Notes: generated by a model not told the origin, from the sequence alone. A stretch of DNA of 34,430 nt from Promethearchaeia archaeon (GCA_029856445.1 JAHQWY010000003.1:1-34430); one strand, 5' to 3'. Positions 1 through 9,399 are shown, counted from the first letter of the stretch. Translations and numbers: made by a program.

Positions 1-74
1 TTCTAATATTAGTTTAAGATTTCATTATACGATTTATAAAAAAAACCGATTATGGAAACTCTTATAATAAATCC

Positions 75-177
75 GCTCCTATAGTGTAGTCCGGCCAAGC
101 AGTATTTATTATTTGAATATATACTTGAATGCTAGGCTTTCACCCTGGTGACCCGGGTTCAAATCCCGGTAGGAGCA
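75..177 (+). tRNA. tRNA-Glu(TTC) with a 28-nt intron between positions 24 and 25
   Basis: Acceptor gctccta/taggagc, T-arm ccggg-ttcaaat-cccgg, anticodon arm ctagg-CTTTCAC-cctgg (anticodon TTC), D-loop AGTCCGGCCAA; the D-stem closes only if 102-129 is removed. Confidence 0.93.
102..129 (+). other. tRNA-Glu intron (non-canonical, 24/25)
   Basis: Bulge-helix-bulge: GGC/GCT outer helix, CAAG/CTTG 4-bp central helix, 3-nt bulges CAG and AAT, TAT/ATA intron helix; cutting after the second nt of each bulge restores the tRNA. Confidence 0.88.
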
Positions 178-268
178 CTATTTTATATAGAAAGTGTATT
201 TTTATAATGTTCATAAACTATATGTTATCTACAAATCTTAATAAAACAAAATTTTAAGGGAAAAAATG

Positions 269-373
269 CGCCCCCGGCATGGTTTTCTTCTTGTTTAGAG
301 GTTGAACAAAGAAATCGAACATGCGACCGCTCGGTTAACAGCCGAGTGCTCTACCTAGCTGAGCTACGGAGGC
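269..373 (-). tRNA. tRNA-Asn(GTT) with a 31-nt T-loop intron
   Basis: Reverse complement: GCCTCCG-TA-GCTC-AGCTAGGTA-GAGC-A-CTCGG-CTGTTAA-CCGAG-CGGTC-GCATG-TTCGAT-[intron]-C-CATGC-CGGGGGC-G. Confidence 0.92.
283..313 (-). other. tRNA-Asn intron (non-canonical, T-loop 59/60)
   Basis: T-stem GCATG/CATGC flanks a 38-nt loop instead of 7 nt; relaxed BHB with TTC/GAA central pairs, bulges ATT and AAC, and inner helix TCTT(t)GTT/AACAAGA. Confidence 0.8.
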
Positions 374-472
374 TCAATTATTACCTTTTTTCGATATATA
401 ATTTTATTAAATATAATATTTAGCTTTTTCTTTATTACTTTACAAATTAGACATATTATGATTCTCTATATT

Positions 473-997
473 CTAACTCTGAGTTGCATAATATATTAGC
501 CATTTTGCCATGGCCTGGAAGGATTCATTTATATTTATATTTTCTTTCGAGGAACAGAATACACACTGGTTACATTTCGCTCTAATAGCATAATCATTAG
601 CAACTTCAAATTCCACTTCATGATCTTGGAGGTCCCATTTCATCCCCAATAGAATTATTGGGATGAATCCTGCTTTTTGACGTATGATCTTAAGCCATTC
701 TGGTATTTCTCTAAAAGTATCATAATCACTTATATCAAAACAAATAAAAGCGCCACTTGCTCCCTTACAATAATCAGGTAGGAGCTCACGAAAACGTTTT
801 TCACCCGCGAAATCCCATAATTGCATTTTAACTGCTTCTTTTGTGTCAAGAATTTCAGATTTGGTATGAAATCCTGCTCCTATTGTCATTTTATAACCTT
901 CTTCGAATTTACCTGTACAATATCGAGTAATCATTGCTGTTTTTCCTACTCCCCCCGCTCCTGCAACAATAACTTTAAATATCCATGAACTTTGCAT
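473..997 (-). CDS. Ras-like small GTPase (Asgard type)
   Basis: G1 GAGGVGKT, G3 WDFAGEKRF, G4-like MKWD, G5-like CSSK. Confidence 0.9.
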   Translation of the reverse strand: MQSSWIFKVIVAGAGGVGKTAMITRYCTGKFEEGYKMTIGAGFHTKSEILDTKEAVKMQLWDFAGEKRFRELLPDYCKGASGAFICFDISDYDTFREIPEWLKIIRQKAGFIPIILLGMKWDLQDHEVEFEVANDYAIRAKCNQCVFCSSKENININESFQAMAKWLIYYATQS

Positions 998-1305
998 TTT
1001 AGTTAATCACAGAAATATCACGTCATAAAGAATTAGCTTATTGATAAATAATAAAAATTTAGCCTTAAATATTTTTTTGAAAGTATTCGCATTGAAAAAA
1101 TCCAAAATAAAATTACATAAGATTGATCTAAAAAAAAACCTAATTTTTTAATGGTTTGAAGATTATAAATGAATTTACAGACACTGTTTTTAAATAACAT
1201 AAAGATATAAGCTAAAATAAAAAAGATTTTTATAAGATTTTGTTCTATTATTTTTTAGTACTGAATTTAATAAGTTTTAATTAAGAAAGGTTGTGATAAG
1301 AGAGT

Positions 1306-1626
1306 ATTAAAGACGACGACATTTGTCCATTATGTAGCTTTCCAAAAGAACTCTGTATTTGTGATAGTTTAAGTGCTGATGAACAACAAATAGTTATTTC
1401 TAACGATAGAAGAAAATGGGGGAGAGTTGTAACTGTAATTACTTTTGTTGGAGATTTTGATGTAAATTTAAAAAATATATTAACAAAAGCAAAAAAAAAA
1501 TGTGCTTCTGGGGGAACTGTAAGAGACAACGGTGTTGAGCTTCAAGGAGATCATCGCTTTAAAATGAAAAAATTATTAATCGATTTAGGGTTTCCTGAAG
1601 AAAATATTCTTATCCAAGGATCATAA
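1306..1626 (+). CDS. Translation initiation factor aIF1 (SUI1/eIF1 family), apparent ATT start; absent from the ORF track
   Basis: Manual translation: (I/M)KDDDICPLCSFPKELCICDSLSADEQQIVISNDRRKWGRVVTVITFVGDFDVNLKNILTKAKKKCASGGTVRDNGVELQGDHRFKMKKLLIDLGFPEENILIQGS*. CASGGTV...GVELQGDHR is the SUI1 signature. Confidence 0.93.
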   Translation: MKDDDICPLCSFPKELCICDSLSADEQQIVISNDRRKWGRVVTVITFVGDFDVNLKNILTKAKKKCASGGTVRDNGVELQGDHRFKMKKLLIDLGFPEENILIQGS

Positions 1627-1703
1627 TTAACACAGTATTATTTTAAGAAAGCTATATATTAACGATTTATATATCTAAAACAAATTTTATTTTAGTAGGT
1701 TTT

Positions 1704-2144
1704 ATGGATTCAATAATTTATAAAGTAATTTTTAAAGCAATTCAGTATATGGAAAATAAAAATCTTACTTTAAATTTTAAGAATCTTGGTTTTAAAAAAC
1801 CAATCATTGTACCTTCTAGGTTTCTTCAGGAACTAAAAATCTTGAGTGAAAAATCTGAAAATATATTAATTTTTCAAAATATTGAAGAAGTTATAACAGT
1901 AGGAAATATTAACTCTAATGTAAATTATAATTACTACTTGATTATCTTATTTACGTTAAAATCAGGGAAAGACAAATACGGATATTTAATTGGAAATGTT
2001 AAAAATCTAGGTGATATAACTATAGGAATTTGGCCATTTAATCGAGAGGTTTCAGAATTAACTCCTGAAATTATTATTGAAAACTACAACAATATCATTA
2101 ACAATCCTAGTGACTATAGTAAAATTTGTCTTATTTCTCAATAA
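1704..2144 (+). CDS. Hypothetical protein
   Basis: 146-aa ORF with archaeal-like composition; no family recognised. Confidence 0.65.
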   Translation: MDSIIYKVIFKAIQYMENKNLTLNFKNLGFKKPIIVPSRFLQELKILSEKSENILIFQNIEEVITVGNINSNVNYNYYLIILFTLKSGKDKYGYLIGNVKNLGDITIGIWPFNREVSELTPEIIIENYNNIINNPSDYSKICLISQ

Positions 2145-2173
2145 ATAAATTTGTTTTCTCAATCAGGTTTACA

Positions 2174-3112
2174 TTAAAATTTAAAACTAGGATCATGCTC
2201 TAATAAAAAATTTTTTAATTGACTTTTAATCGGCATCCCTGTTCTGGCTCCTAATTTCTGGATTTTTAAAGAGGCTGCAGCATTTGCATATTTGACTGAC
2301 TTTTCTAAATCCCATTTATGAATCCAATAAGCTACAGAAAAAGCACCATTAAATGTATCACCTGCCCCTGTTGTATCGATAATATCATCAACCTCAAATG
2401 TAGGCACTTCTTTCTGAAAATTTTCTGTAGTAACCAGTGCTCCCTTATTTCCTAAAGTTATGATGACAATAGGAATCCCTCTATTGATCAATTCATTAGC
2501 TGATTCTCTAGGGGTTTCACAATCTGTTATACTTTTAGCACCTTCAGCATTAGGAATTAGAACATCCGCATTCAATAAAATATGCTTTAAATTATTCCAT
2601 CCCTTTTGGGCAATTTGAGATTCCAAATCAATACTAATATTTACATCATATTCTTTTGCAATATTAATAGCTTTCTCTGCTATTTTAGAATGAATTATTG
2701 TAGTATGCAAAAGTTTTGATTTAGCAATATAGGATTCTGGTAAATCTGATAATGTTAACTTAGTAATTTGCATATGAGGTGATTGAATTATCGTTTTTTC
2801 ACCATTACAAATAAAAATAAAATTTACTGGAGTTTGTAATCCTGATTTCTTTAATGTAAATAATATATCCACTTTTTCTTTCTTAAAATCTTCTATTAAG
2901 AAATCTCCATAATGATCATTTCCAACAGCTCCAATAAAACCACAACTAACCCCTAAACGTGAAACTGCAACTAAATAATTTGCTGTTACGCCACCTGGAA
3001 AATAATGTTCACTTAAAGCATCTATTTTTTCATCTGGTTTAGGGAAATGTGGAATTTTGGAGACCCAATCAATGACAACTTCACCCAATCCAACTATATC
3101 TACTTTATTCAT
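2174..3112 (-). CDS. PfkB/ribokinase-family carbohydrate kinase
   Basis: GGVTANYLVAVSRLG N-terminal signature and DTTGAGDTFNGAF C-terminal PfkB signature. Confidence 0.92.
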   Translation of the reverse strand: MNKVDIVGLGEVVIDWVSKIPHFPKPDEKIDALSEHYFPGGVTANYLVAVSRLGVSCGFIGAVGNDHYGDFLIEDFKKEKVDILFTLKKSGLQTPVNFIFICNGEKTIIQSPHMQITKLTLSDLPESYIAKSKLLHTTIIHSKIAEKAINIAKEYDVNISIDLESQIAQKGWNNLKHILLNADVLIPNAEGAKSITDCETPRESANELINRGIPIVIITLGNKGALVTTENFQKEVPTFEVDDIIDTTGAGDTFNGAFSVAYWIHKWDLEKSVKYANAAASLKIQKLGARTGMPIKSQLKNFLLEHDPSFKF

Positions 3113-3190
3113 AGGTCGATCAAAGTATAATATGAATAAAAGAATAATTAAGATATTTTATTAATGAGAAATGTGAATATTATAAAAATC

Positions 3191-4915
3191 CTAAGTTTCT
3201 ATAGTTTTCATTACTCTTTCTAATTCTTCATCAATGTCTAAATATTTGAAATCATACACCGAAATTTCATAAGAACTAGAATATTCACTAAATTTAGCTT
3301 TTCCCTTTATTATTATATCCTTACCTAGGAATTCAGAGGATTTTGTTTCTAAAAATTTTTCAAAATCTGGTGTTTCTCTAATTTGGACAAGTTTATTTGT
3401 TTCAACACCAAGAAGCTTCTCAGCTTTTTCTCCCATAAAGGTTGTTCTGATTGATCCATTACCATCATCGATTGTAAGATTAGTAATCATTCGAAATTCT
3501 GTTGTCTCTCTCGTGTCACAATCACAATTCTCTAGTTTTTTCATACATTTTGGACACGCTTCATAAATTGTTATGTTGTTAAGATCTCTAGCAATATAAC
3601 CCTTAATTTCTACAACCCCCGGGTTATTAATCGAATCAATTTTTATATAATTACCAGAAAAGGAAGTACCTTGACTTATTTTAGAAAAATCCATGATCTT
3701 GAGGTTTTCTATTTCTAAATCAATTAGATCTAGGGTAGAATCACTTATTGTAGAGATCTCATTTCTTTGGGAAAAGTTATTAAACCTTAATGAGACATTT
3801 TTTAACAACAATCCTTGACCGATTGATAATTTAGTTGAAAAATCTTCTGCCATATCTCGCCATAAGGTTACTCTAATCCAATTAGTATTATCACTAACAA
3901 TAAATCCTAATAAAGAAAGAATTTCACCCGATTTTGAAGTAATTTCTTTTAAATCATCAAGCGAAGTTATCACTCCTTTAAATGAGACAATACCATTAAT
4001 TTCTTGAAGTTTGTTAATATTCTTTACTAACCCTACTTCTATTTGAATGTCCTTTTGGATCTTTTTTATGATTGAGTATTTGGATGCATATAGATCAATA
4101 GTTCTAGAATCTAAAGAATTTAATCTTGGATTTAAATTTGAAATTGATATAACATCATTTACCTTTATAGATTCTAATTTTGTCGTGTCATCATTCCAAA
4201 ATGTTATTCGAATTGATCCTGTTGTATCTAATAAAGATAGGGAACTAACTTTTCCTAGTTCTCCATTTTTTCTCGTAAATTCCTTTATAGGTGATATTTG
4301 GATAACTTTTCCTTCCAATGATATTGACTTAAGATTTAAATTAACATCTTTGATATTTGTTAATTTAAATTTAATTTTAGGATATTTTTTATAATCTACA
4401 TCGTTAGGGGACAGGATAACTCCTCCGAATTTTCCTATATGAATTTCTTTATCTTCAAATTTTCCTTTTCTTACAGTTCCATTTACAATTTTAACCAATT
4501 CATTTTGTTGAAAATTATCTTTGTTAAATAAATCAACATGATCATCCCATAAGACAATTCGAATATCTCCTGTTGTATCATGTAATAGGAAAGACCCTAC
4601 ATAGCCAGTTCCTCCATCAACTTTATTAAATTTGTTTGCGTTATAAATTTCTTTTATTCTACCAATAATATTAATATTTTTCATATTGAATGTAATATCT
4701 GATATGAATATTTCAATATCATTCATTAAATCTTTATTTTCCTCTTTTACGTCAACGCCTAGCTCTCTAGCTATAACGAATAAGGCTCCTTCTTCTGAGA
4801 TTAAACCTTTTAATTCCTTCTTTTTATCTTCAACCATATCTTGTATTTCTTTTCTTGTTAAACCTGTACTTTCGATTATTTTATTAATATACGCCTCAGT
4901 TTTCATTTCGCTCAT
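3191..4915 (-). CDS. RPA1-like single-stranded DNA-binding protein with tandem OB folds and a zinc finger
   Basis: Repeated LxDTTGSIRITFWND-type OB motifs (3 copies) and a CPKCMKKLENCDC zinc motif near the C-terminal OB fold. Confidence 0.88.
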   Translation of the reverse strand: MSEMKTEAYINKIIESTGLTRKEIQDMVEDKKKELKGLISEEGALFVIARELGVDVKEENKDLMNDIEIFISDITFNMKNINIIGRIKEIYNANKFNKVDGGTGYVGSFLLHDTTGDIRIVLWDDHVDLFNKDNFQQNELVKIVNGTVRKGKFEDKEIHIGKFGGVILSPNDVDYKKYPKIKFKLTNIKDVNLNLKSISLEGKVIQISPIKEFTRKNGELGKVSSLSLLDTTGSIRITFWNDDTTKLESIKVNDVISISNLNPRLNSLDSRTIDLYASKYSIIKKIQKDIQIEVGLVKNINKLQEINGIVSFKGVITSLDDLKEITSKSGEILSLLGFIVSDNTNWIRVTLWRDMAEDFSTKLSIGQGLLLKNVSLRFNNFSQRNEISTISDSTLDLIDLEIENLKIMDFSKISQGTSFSGNYIKIDSINNPGVVEIKGYIARDLNNITIYEACPKCMKKLENCDCDTRETTEFRMITNLTIDDGNGSIRTTFMGEKAEKLLGVETNKLVQIRETPDFEKFLETKSSEFLGKDIIIKGKAKFSEYSSSYEISVYDFKYLDIDEELERVMKTIET

Positions 4916-5120
4916 AATATAAAAATTTACCTTTTAAAATTATTTCATCAACTATTATTTAAAAAAAAAATTATTTATTTGTTAATTAAAATCTAATTCT
5001 TTTAAAATTAGAGAGTATTAAATAAAGGTAATTTTTCAAGAATGGATTGATGCATAAATCTAATAATAACAGTTATAGTCAAAGCAAATTTAAAAACCAA
5101 ATAATATCTCGAGGGGACAT

Positions 5121-5861
5121 ATGAGGAAATTTAAAGTTATACCTGTATTAGATATATTAAATTCGGAAGCAGTACATGCTGTTAAAGGCGAAAGAGCTAG
5201 ATATAAACCTCTGAAATCAAAATTATTTAATTCAACCAACCCGATAGAAATATTGAAAGTTCTTAAGCATATTTATAAATTCAATGAATTTTATATAGCA
5301 GATCTAGATGCCATAACTCGTAAAAAACCTAATTTTGAACTATTAGCGGATCTCTTAAAGATCTCGAGAATACATATCTTAATTGATCCTGGAATAGTTG
5401 ATGTAAAAGACATTCAACAATTTTCTCAATATGAAATTAAAAAATTAATAATTGGGTTGGAGACAATCCAAAGTTTGGGAGTTGTAGAAAAGGCTTTAGA
5501 TATATTGGGTAAAAAAAATCTGATTATAAGTATAGATATGTATAAAGGAGAAATACTAACTAAAGCTAAGGGATTGATCAATAAATCTTCTTTAGAAATA
5601 ATTAATAGAGTCGAATCAATGGGTATTAAAGAGTTAATCCTTTTAGATTTATATAGGGTAGGGCAAAAAATTGGTGGTATCCCTCAACAATATTTTGAGA
5701 TTCAAGAATCTTTCGATGGAGACATCTATGTGGGTGGTGGAATTAAAGATTACAAAGATATTTTAAGCTATAAACAAAATAACTTCGCAGGGATATTAAT
5801 TGCAACTGCTCTTTATGACGGTACAATAGATATTGAAAAAGTAAGAAAAATTAGTTTTTAA
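5121..5861 (+). CDS. HisA-like (beta/alpha)8 barrel protein (HisA-related family)
   Basis: IPVLDI start, YIADLDAI, LIDPGI, VGGGIKDYKDI phosphate-binding motif; diverges from true HisA around the second catalytic Asp (LLDLYRVGQKIGG). Confidence 0.82.
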   Translation: MRKFKVIPVLDILNSEAVHAVKGERARYKPLKSKLFNSTNPIEILKVLKHIYKFNEFYIADLDAITRKKPNFELLADLLKISRIHILIDPGIVDVKDIQQFSQYEIKKLIIGLETIQSLGVVEKALDILGKKNLIISIDMYKGEILTKAKGLINKSSLEIINRVESMGIKELILLDLYRVGQKIGGIPQQYFEIQESFDGDIYVGGGIKDYKDILSYKQNNFAGILIATALYDGTIDIEKVRKISF

Positions 5862-5867
5862 ATAGTT

Positions 5868-6395
5868 TTACTCAATAAAAATTACTCCTGTACTAGAGAC
5901 ATTTAAAGATTTTTTACAAACTGGGCATGTGTGCTTCATCCTTACCCAATCTGTCAAATGATCTTTATGTGCTTTTGCTTCACATATGGGACATCCAGTC
6001 ACTTCATCAAAAATTTCAATATTTTTACCGCATACGGAGCATTTAGTTTTTGAAGCAGTTGATACTTTAATTATATCTTTTTTAACATCTAATATTACTT
6101 TTTCAGTATTTTCAGCTGTTGGATTAATTTGTTTTAATTCATCTTTCGTATCAACACAAAATATTGATCCCTCTGTATCATCTTTTTTATTACCTATCCA
6201 GACAACCTTTCCTTTGAAATAGCTAGAACCCTCGTGTTCTAATGCTAGGTTTAGCCTTCGATCTTCCATAACGTAAGTCTGTATAACTTTTGTATATTTA
6301 AGATCCATAATGTCAGATAATTGGCTAATTACCTCTTTTGGTTCTTTAAATACTTCATTAGTAATATCTACTTTTGTAAATTCTTTAGGAGACAT
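5868..6395 (-). CDS. RING-like zinc-finger protein
   Basis: C-terminal CSVC-x10-CPICEAKAHKDHLTDWVRMKHTCPVCKK, resembling a RING-H2 (FHxxCLxxWLxxxxTCPxCR) pattern. Confidence 0.7.
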   Translation of the reverse strand: MSPKEFTKVDITNEVFKEPKEVISQLSDIMDLKYTKVIQTYVMEDRRLNLALEHEGSSYFKGKVVWIGNKKDDTEGSIFCVDTKDELKQINPTAENTEKVILDVKKDIIKVSTASKTKCSVCGKNIEIFDEVTGCPICEAKAHKDHLTDWVRMKHTCPVCKKSLNVSSTGVIFIE

Positions 6396-6722
6396 TATAA
6401 CCCAATATTCTTTTTTTTATATTTAATAACAATGATTTAATTTAAATTTTTATATATATCTGTTCTAAAAGAAAGTTTGAAGACCTTTAAATAGAGCGGT
6501 TAAAAAATTACAAATCCAAATTAGTATTGAATAATTAGAGAGATTCTAATATTTCTAATGTGATCATATAAAAAACTCTTTAATTTATTATAGAATCCCC
6601 ACTCAGTTAATAGTTGTTAATCTTTTAAGACTATTAATAAAAACGTCTTGAATTTTAAATTAGGTTCTCAATGTTAGTCTCAAATAAATTTTTTAATATT
6701 TTTAAATTATATATGATAAGAA

Positions 6723-7457
6723 ATGAGCAAAAAAATTAAGCTTTTAATAAGCCCTAAAACAATTGAAGAAGCTAAGACTGTGATTTTAGCAAATGTTGAT
6801 TTTATTGATTGTAAAAATCCTGAAGAAGGTTCTCTTGGCGCGAATTTTCCTTGGATTATCAAAGAAATGAAAAATTTAATCCCTACCAATAGTACTCAAC
6901 TCTTGAGTGCAACTATTGGAGACTTTCCTAATTTACCTGGTTCTGCTTCTTTAGCAGCTTTAGGGGCAGCAGCATCTGGTGCTGATATAATTAAAGTAGG
7001 GTTAAAAGGTCCAAAAACCATTGAAGAGGGGGTAAAATTAATGAAATGTGTTGTAAGAGCAGTAAAAAACTATAATAGAGATATTATAGTTGTAACTGCT
7101 GGATATGGAGACTATTTACGAATGGATGGAGGACTAGACTTCTTATCAATTCCTATAATTGCAGCTGGAGCTGGAGCTGATATAGCTATGCTTGATACGT
7201 ATATCAAAGATAATAAAGGATTATTTGATTTTTTGAATGTTAGTGAATTGATTGAATTTAAAAATAAAGCTAATCAATTAAATTTAAAAGTCGCTTTAGC
7301 AGGGAATTTAAAGGAAAATGTTCTGCCTAAGATTAGGAAAGTTAATCCAGACATAATTGGTGTTCGGAGTATGGTATGTGAGGGATATGACAGAAACCAA
7401 GGTAGTATAAGGTTAGATCTCATTGAAAATTTAAAATCCCATTTATACAACCTATAA
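6723..7457 (+). CDS. mfnB: (5-formylfuran-3-yl)methyl phosphate synthase (MfnB, DUF556), methanofuran biosynthesis
   Basis: IDCKNPEEGSLGANFPWIIKE, SATIGDFPNLPGSASLAALGAAASGADIIKVGL. Confidence 0.92.
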   Translation: MSKKIKLLISPKTIEEAKTVILANVDFIDCKNPEEGSLGANFPWIIKEMKNLIPTNSTQLLSATIGDFPNLPGSASLAALGAAASGADIIKVGLKGPKTIEEGVKLMKCVVRAVKNYNRDIIVVTAGYGDYLRMDGGLDFLSIPIIAAGAGADIAMLDTYIKDNKGLFDFLNVSELIEFKNKANQLNLKVALAGNLKENVLPKIRKVNPDIIGVRSMVCEGYDRNQGSIRLDLIENLKSHLYNL

Positions 7458-7566
7458 CACACAAGATCTTTAATATGAACTTTCATTATGATTTTAAAAA
7501 GATTTTTTAAATAGAATATACCTATGAAATATTTAATTTCTAAAGAATAAATAAAATTGATTACAT

Positions 7567-8382
7567 ATGTTTCACAAAGAACTAGGAATTATTGGTATTG
7601 GCAAAATTGGGACTGCCCTTTTGAGAGTATTAACTAATTCTAAAGCAATAGATACGGAAAAAATTATTATATATGATATCGATCAAGAACTTCTTCAAAA
7701 CAGAAGTAAAGAATTAAAAGTTGATTTTGCTGAAAGTAGTAAAACATTAGTTAAAGAAGCTAAATATATACTTATTGCTGTATTACCACAGGTAATCGAT
7801 GAGGTTTTAAAAGAAATTGGCTCATTGATTACAAGTGATCACGTAATAATTACAATTGCTGCGGGAATTTCAATAAACCATGTTAGTAAATATATCGACA
7901 AACAAGTGGGTATTATTAGAATTATGACCAATACTCCCCTATTAGTAAAAGCTGCTGCCTCAGCAATCTCATCTAATGAACATATAAAGCAACAGGAATT
8001 AGATTTTGTAAAGAGGTTGTTCAATGAACTTGGTATTATTGTAGAATTAGAGGAAAAACATTTGGATGCGGTCACAGGGTTATCAGGAAGCGGACCTGCT
8101 TATTTATTTATTATTATTGAAGCTTTAGCTGATGGGGGTGTAAAAATGGGACTACCGAGGGCAATATCGCTGAAATTAGCCGCTCAAATGGTGTTAGGTG
8201 CAGCAAAATTAGTGTTAGAGACTAATAAACATCCAGGAGAATTGAAAGATATGGTTGCAACACCGGGGGGTACAACCATTACAGCTATCCATGAAATTGA
8301 ATCCGCTAAATTAAGGGCTACACTTATAAGAGCAGTAGAAGCAGCAACATTAAAATCAAAATCTATGAATGAGAATGCTTAA
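7567..8382 (+). CDS. proC: Pyrroline-5-carboxylate reductase
   Basis: GIGKIG Rossmann start, MTNTPLLVKAAASA, TGLSGSGPAYLF, HPGELKDMVATPGGTTI. Confidence 0.95.
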   Translation: MFHKELGIIGIGKIGTALLRVLTNSKAIDTEKIIIYDIDQELLQNRSKELKVDFAESSKTLVKEAKYILIAVLPQVIDEVLKEIGSLITSDHVIITIAAGISINHVSKYIDKQVGIIRIMTNTPLLVKAAASAISSNEHIKQQELDFVKRLFNELGIIVELEEKHLDAVTGLSGSGPAYLFIIIEALADGGVKMGLPRAISLKLAAQMVLGAAKLVLETNKHPGELKDMVATPGGTTITAIHEIESAKLRATLIRAVEAATLKSKSMNENA

Positions 8383-9346
8383 CTTTTTCGTCACTTACAA
8401 AACAAGGCCCTTTTCTATTAATTGATGTATTAAAAACTCTTATTTCTGGTTTGTAAGTCTCAAAAATTTCTCTAACCTCTCTTTCATTATCTTCTTTGCA
8501 AATCGCGTAAACAGATCTTCCTAATTGGTTCATGCTTGCGCCTAAAATCTTCAAATTATTTAGCTCTTTTATTAAGTCTTCGATTTTATTTAACTCAAGA
8601 ATCTTGAGCATTTCAGTTTCATCTACAAACTCAATTGAAGCTTTAATAAATGATTTTATATTTCTTTCTTTCAATAATTTTGCTTGAGCTCTTCTACCGG
8701 CTCTTTTAATTTTTAAATTTAATATTGGATCTGTTAAAATGGATTTGGTATGTATCATCCCAAAAGAACCACATACAATTTTTAAATTTGGAGGAAATTT
8801 AATACTTTCAGACACGCATGGATAACCTGGTTCTTTAAGGATACATAATCCACCACGCAATTGCCCACAAACTGTACCTAATCCCGTACGCTTTACAACC
8901 TCTGCAATGTGAGCAATTCTTCCTTTTTCAGTAATTGATAAATTTAAATTTAAAGCTTTATTCAAACCATAAATGGTACCCAATGCTCCAGAACCACTTG
9001 CTCCATATCCACATCCAACGGGTAAATCAAAATTATGAAAAATACTGATTTTTTTTGGACATGTTAATAATTTTTTAACGTTTTCATAGATATGGTATGT
9101 GGTTTCGGCCTTATCATCAACTTTTTCATTATTAATAAATACTCTTATTACATTATTTTCATGTTTTTCTAAATCTTTAATTAAAACAGTGGTTCTTCCC
9201 ACTGCACTTAAATTAAAACCAGCACCTCTTGAACCAATTCTTTCTGGATTTTTTATGCTTGTACCATCAATCTCATCAACAATTTCAAAAAAACCAGAGA
9301 TTCTATGAGGTACTTCATAAATTACTTCTCTTTTATTGGGAACCAT
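8363..9346 (-). CDS. Pantoate kinase (GHMP family), archaeal CoA biosynthesis
   Basis: IGSRGAGFNL, LPVGCGYGASGSGALG GHMP motif, GLGTVCGQLRGG. Confidence 0.88.
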   Translation of the reverse strand: MVPNKREVIYEVPHRISGFFEIVDEIDGTSIKNPERIGSRGAGFNLSAVGRTTVLIKDLEKHENNVIRVFINNEKVDDKAETTYHIYENVKKLLTCPKKISIFHNFDLPVGCGYGASGSGALGTIYGLNKALNLNLSITEKGRIAHIAEVVKRTGLGTVCGQLRGGLCILKEPGYPCVSESIKFPPNLKIVCGSFGMIHTKSILTDPILNLKIKRAGRRAQAKLLKERNIKSFIKASIEFVDETEMLKILELNKIEDLIKELNNLKILGASMNQLGRSVYAICKEDNEREVREIFETYKPEIRVFNTSINRKGPCFVSDEKVKHSHS

Positions 9347-9399
9347 ATATCTAAGTAAATTAATTTATTAAATCATCTATATATTATTACATAAAAATA

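Noticed and set aside
1281-1529. Minus-strand ORF of 82 aa in the track
   Set aside because: Antisense to the clear aIF1 (SUI1) frame on the plus strand; composition typical of a shadow ORF.
4047-4394. Plus-strand ORFs inside RPA1-like gene (also 4686-4922)
   Set aside because: Antisense shadow ORFs of a well-supported CDS.
5986-6222. Other shadow ORFs (e.g. 5986-6222, 6707-6889, 7274-7486, 7839-8075, 9099-9308, 9387-9581, 17467-17685, 19352-19621, 19652-19879, 21547-21804, 24326-24556, 28168-28500, 30321-30542, 30700-30966)
   Set aside because: Each is largely antisense to a CDS with recognisable family motifs.
6396-6722. Long AT-rich intergenic region before mfnB
   Set aside because: Only promoter-like A/T stretches; no GC-rich or self-complementary segment strong enough to propose an RNA gene.
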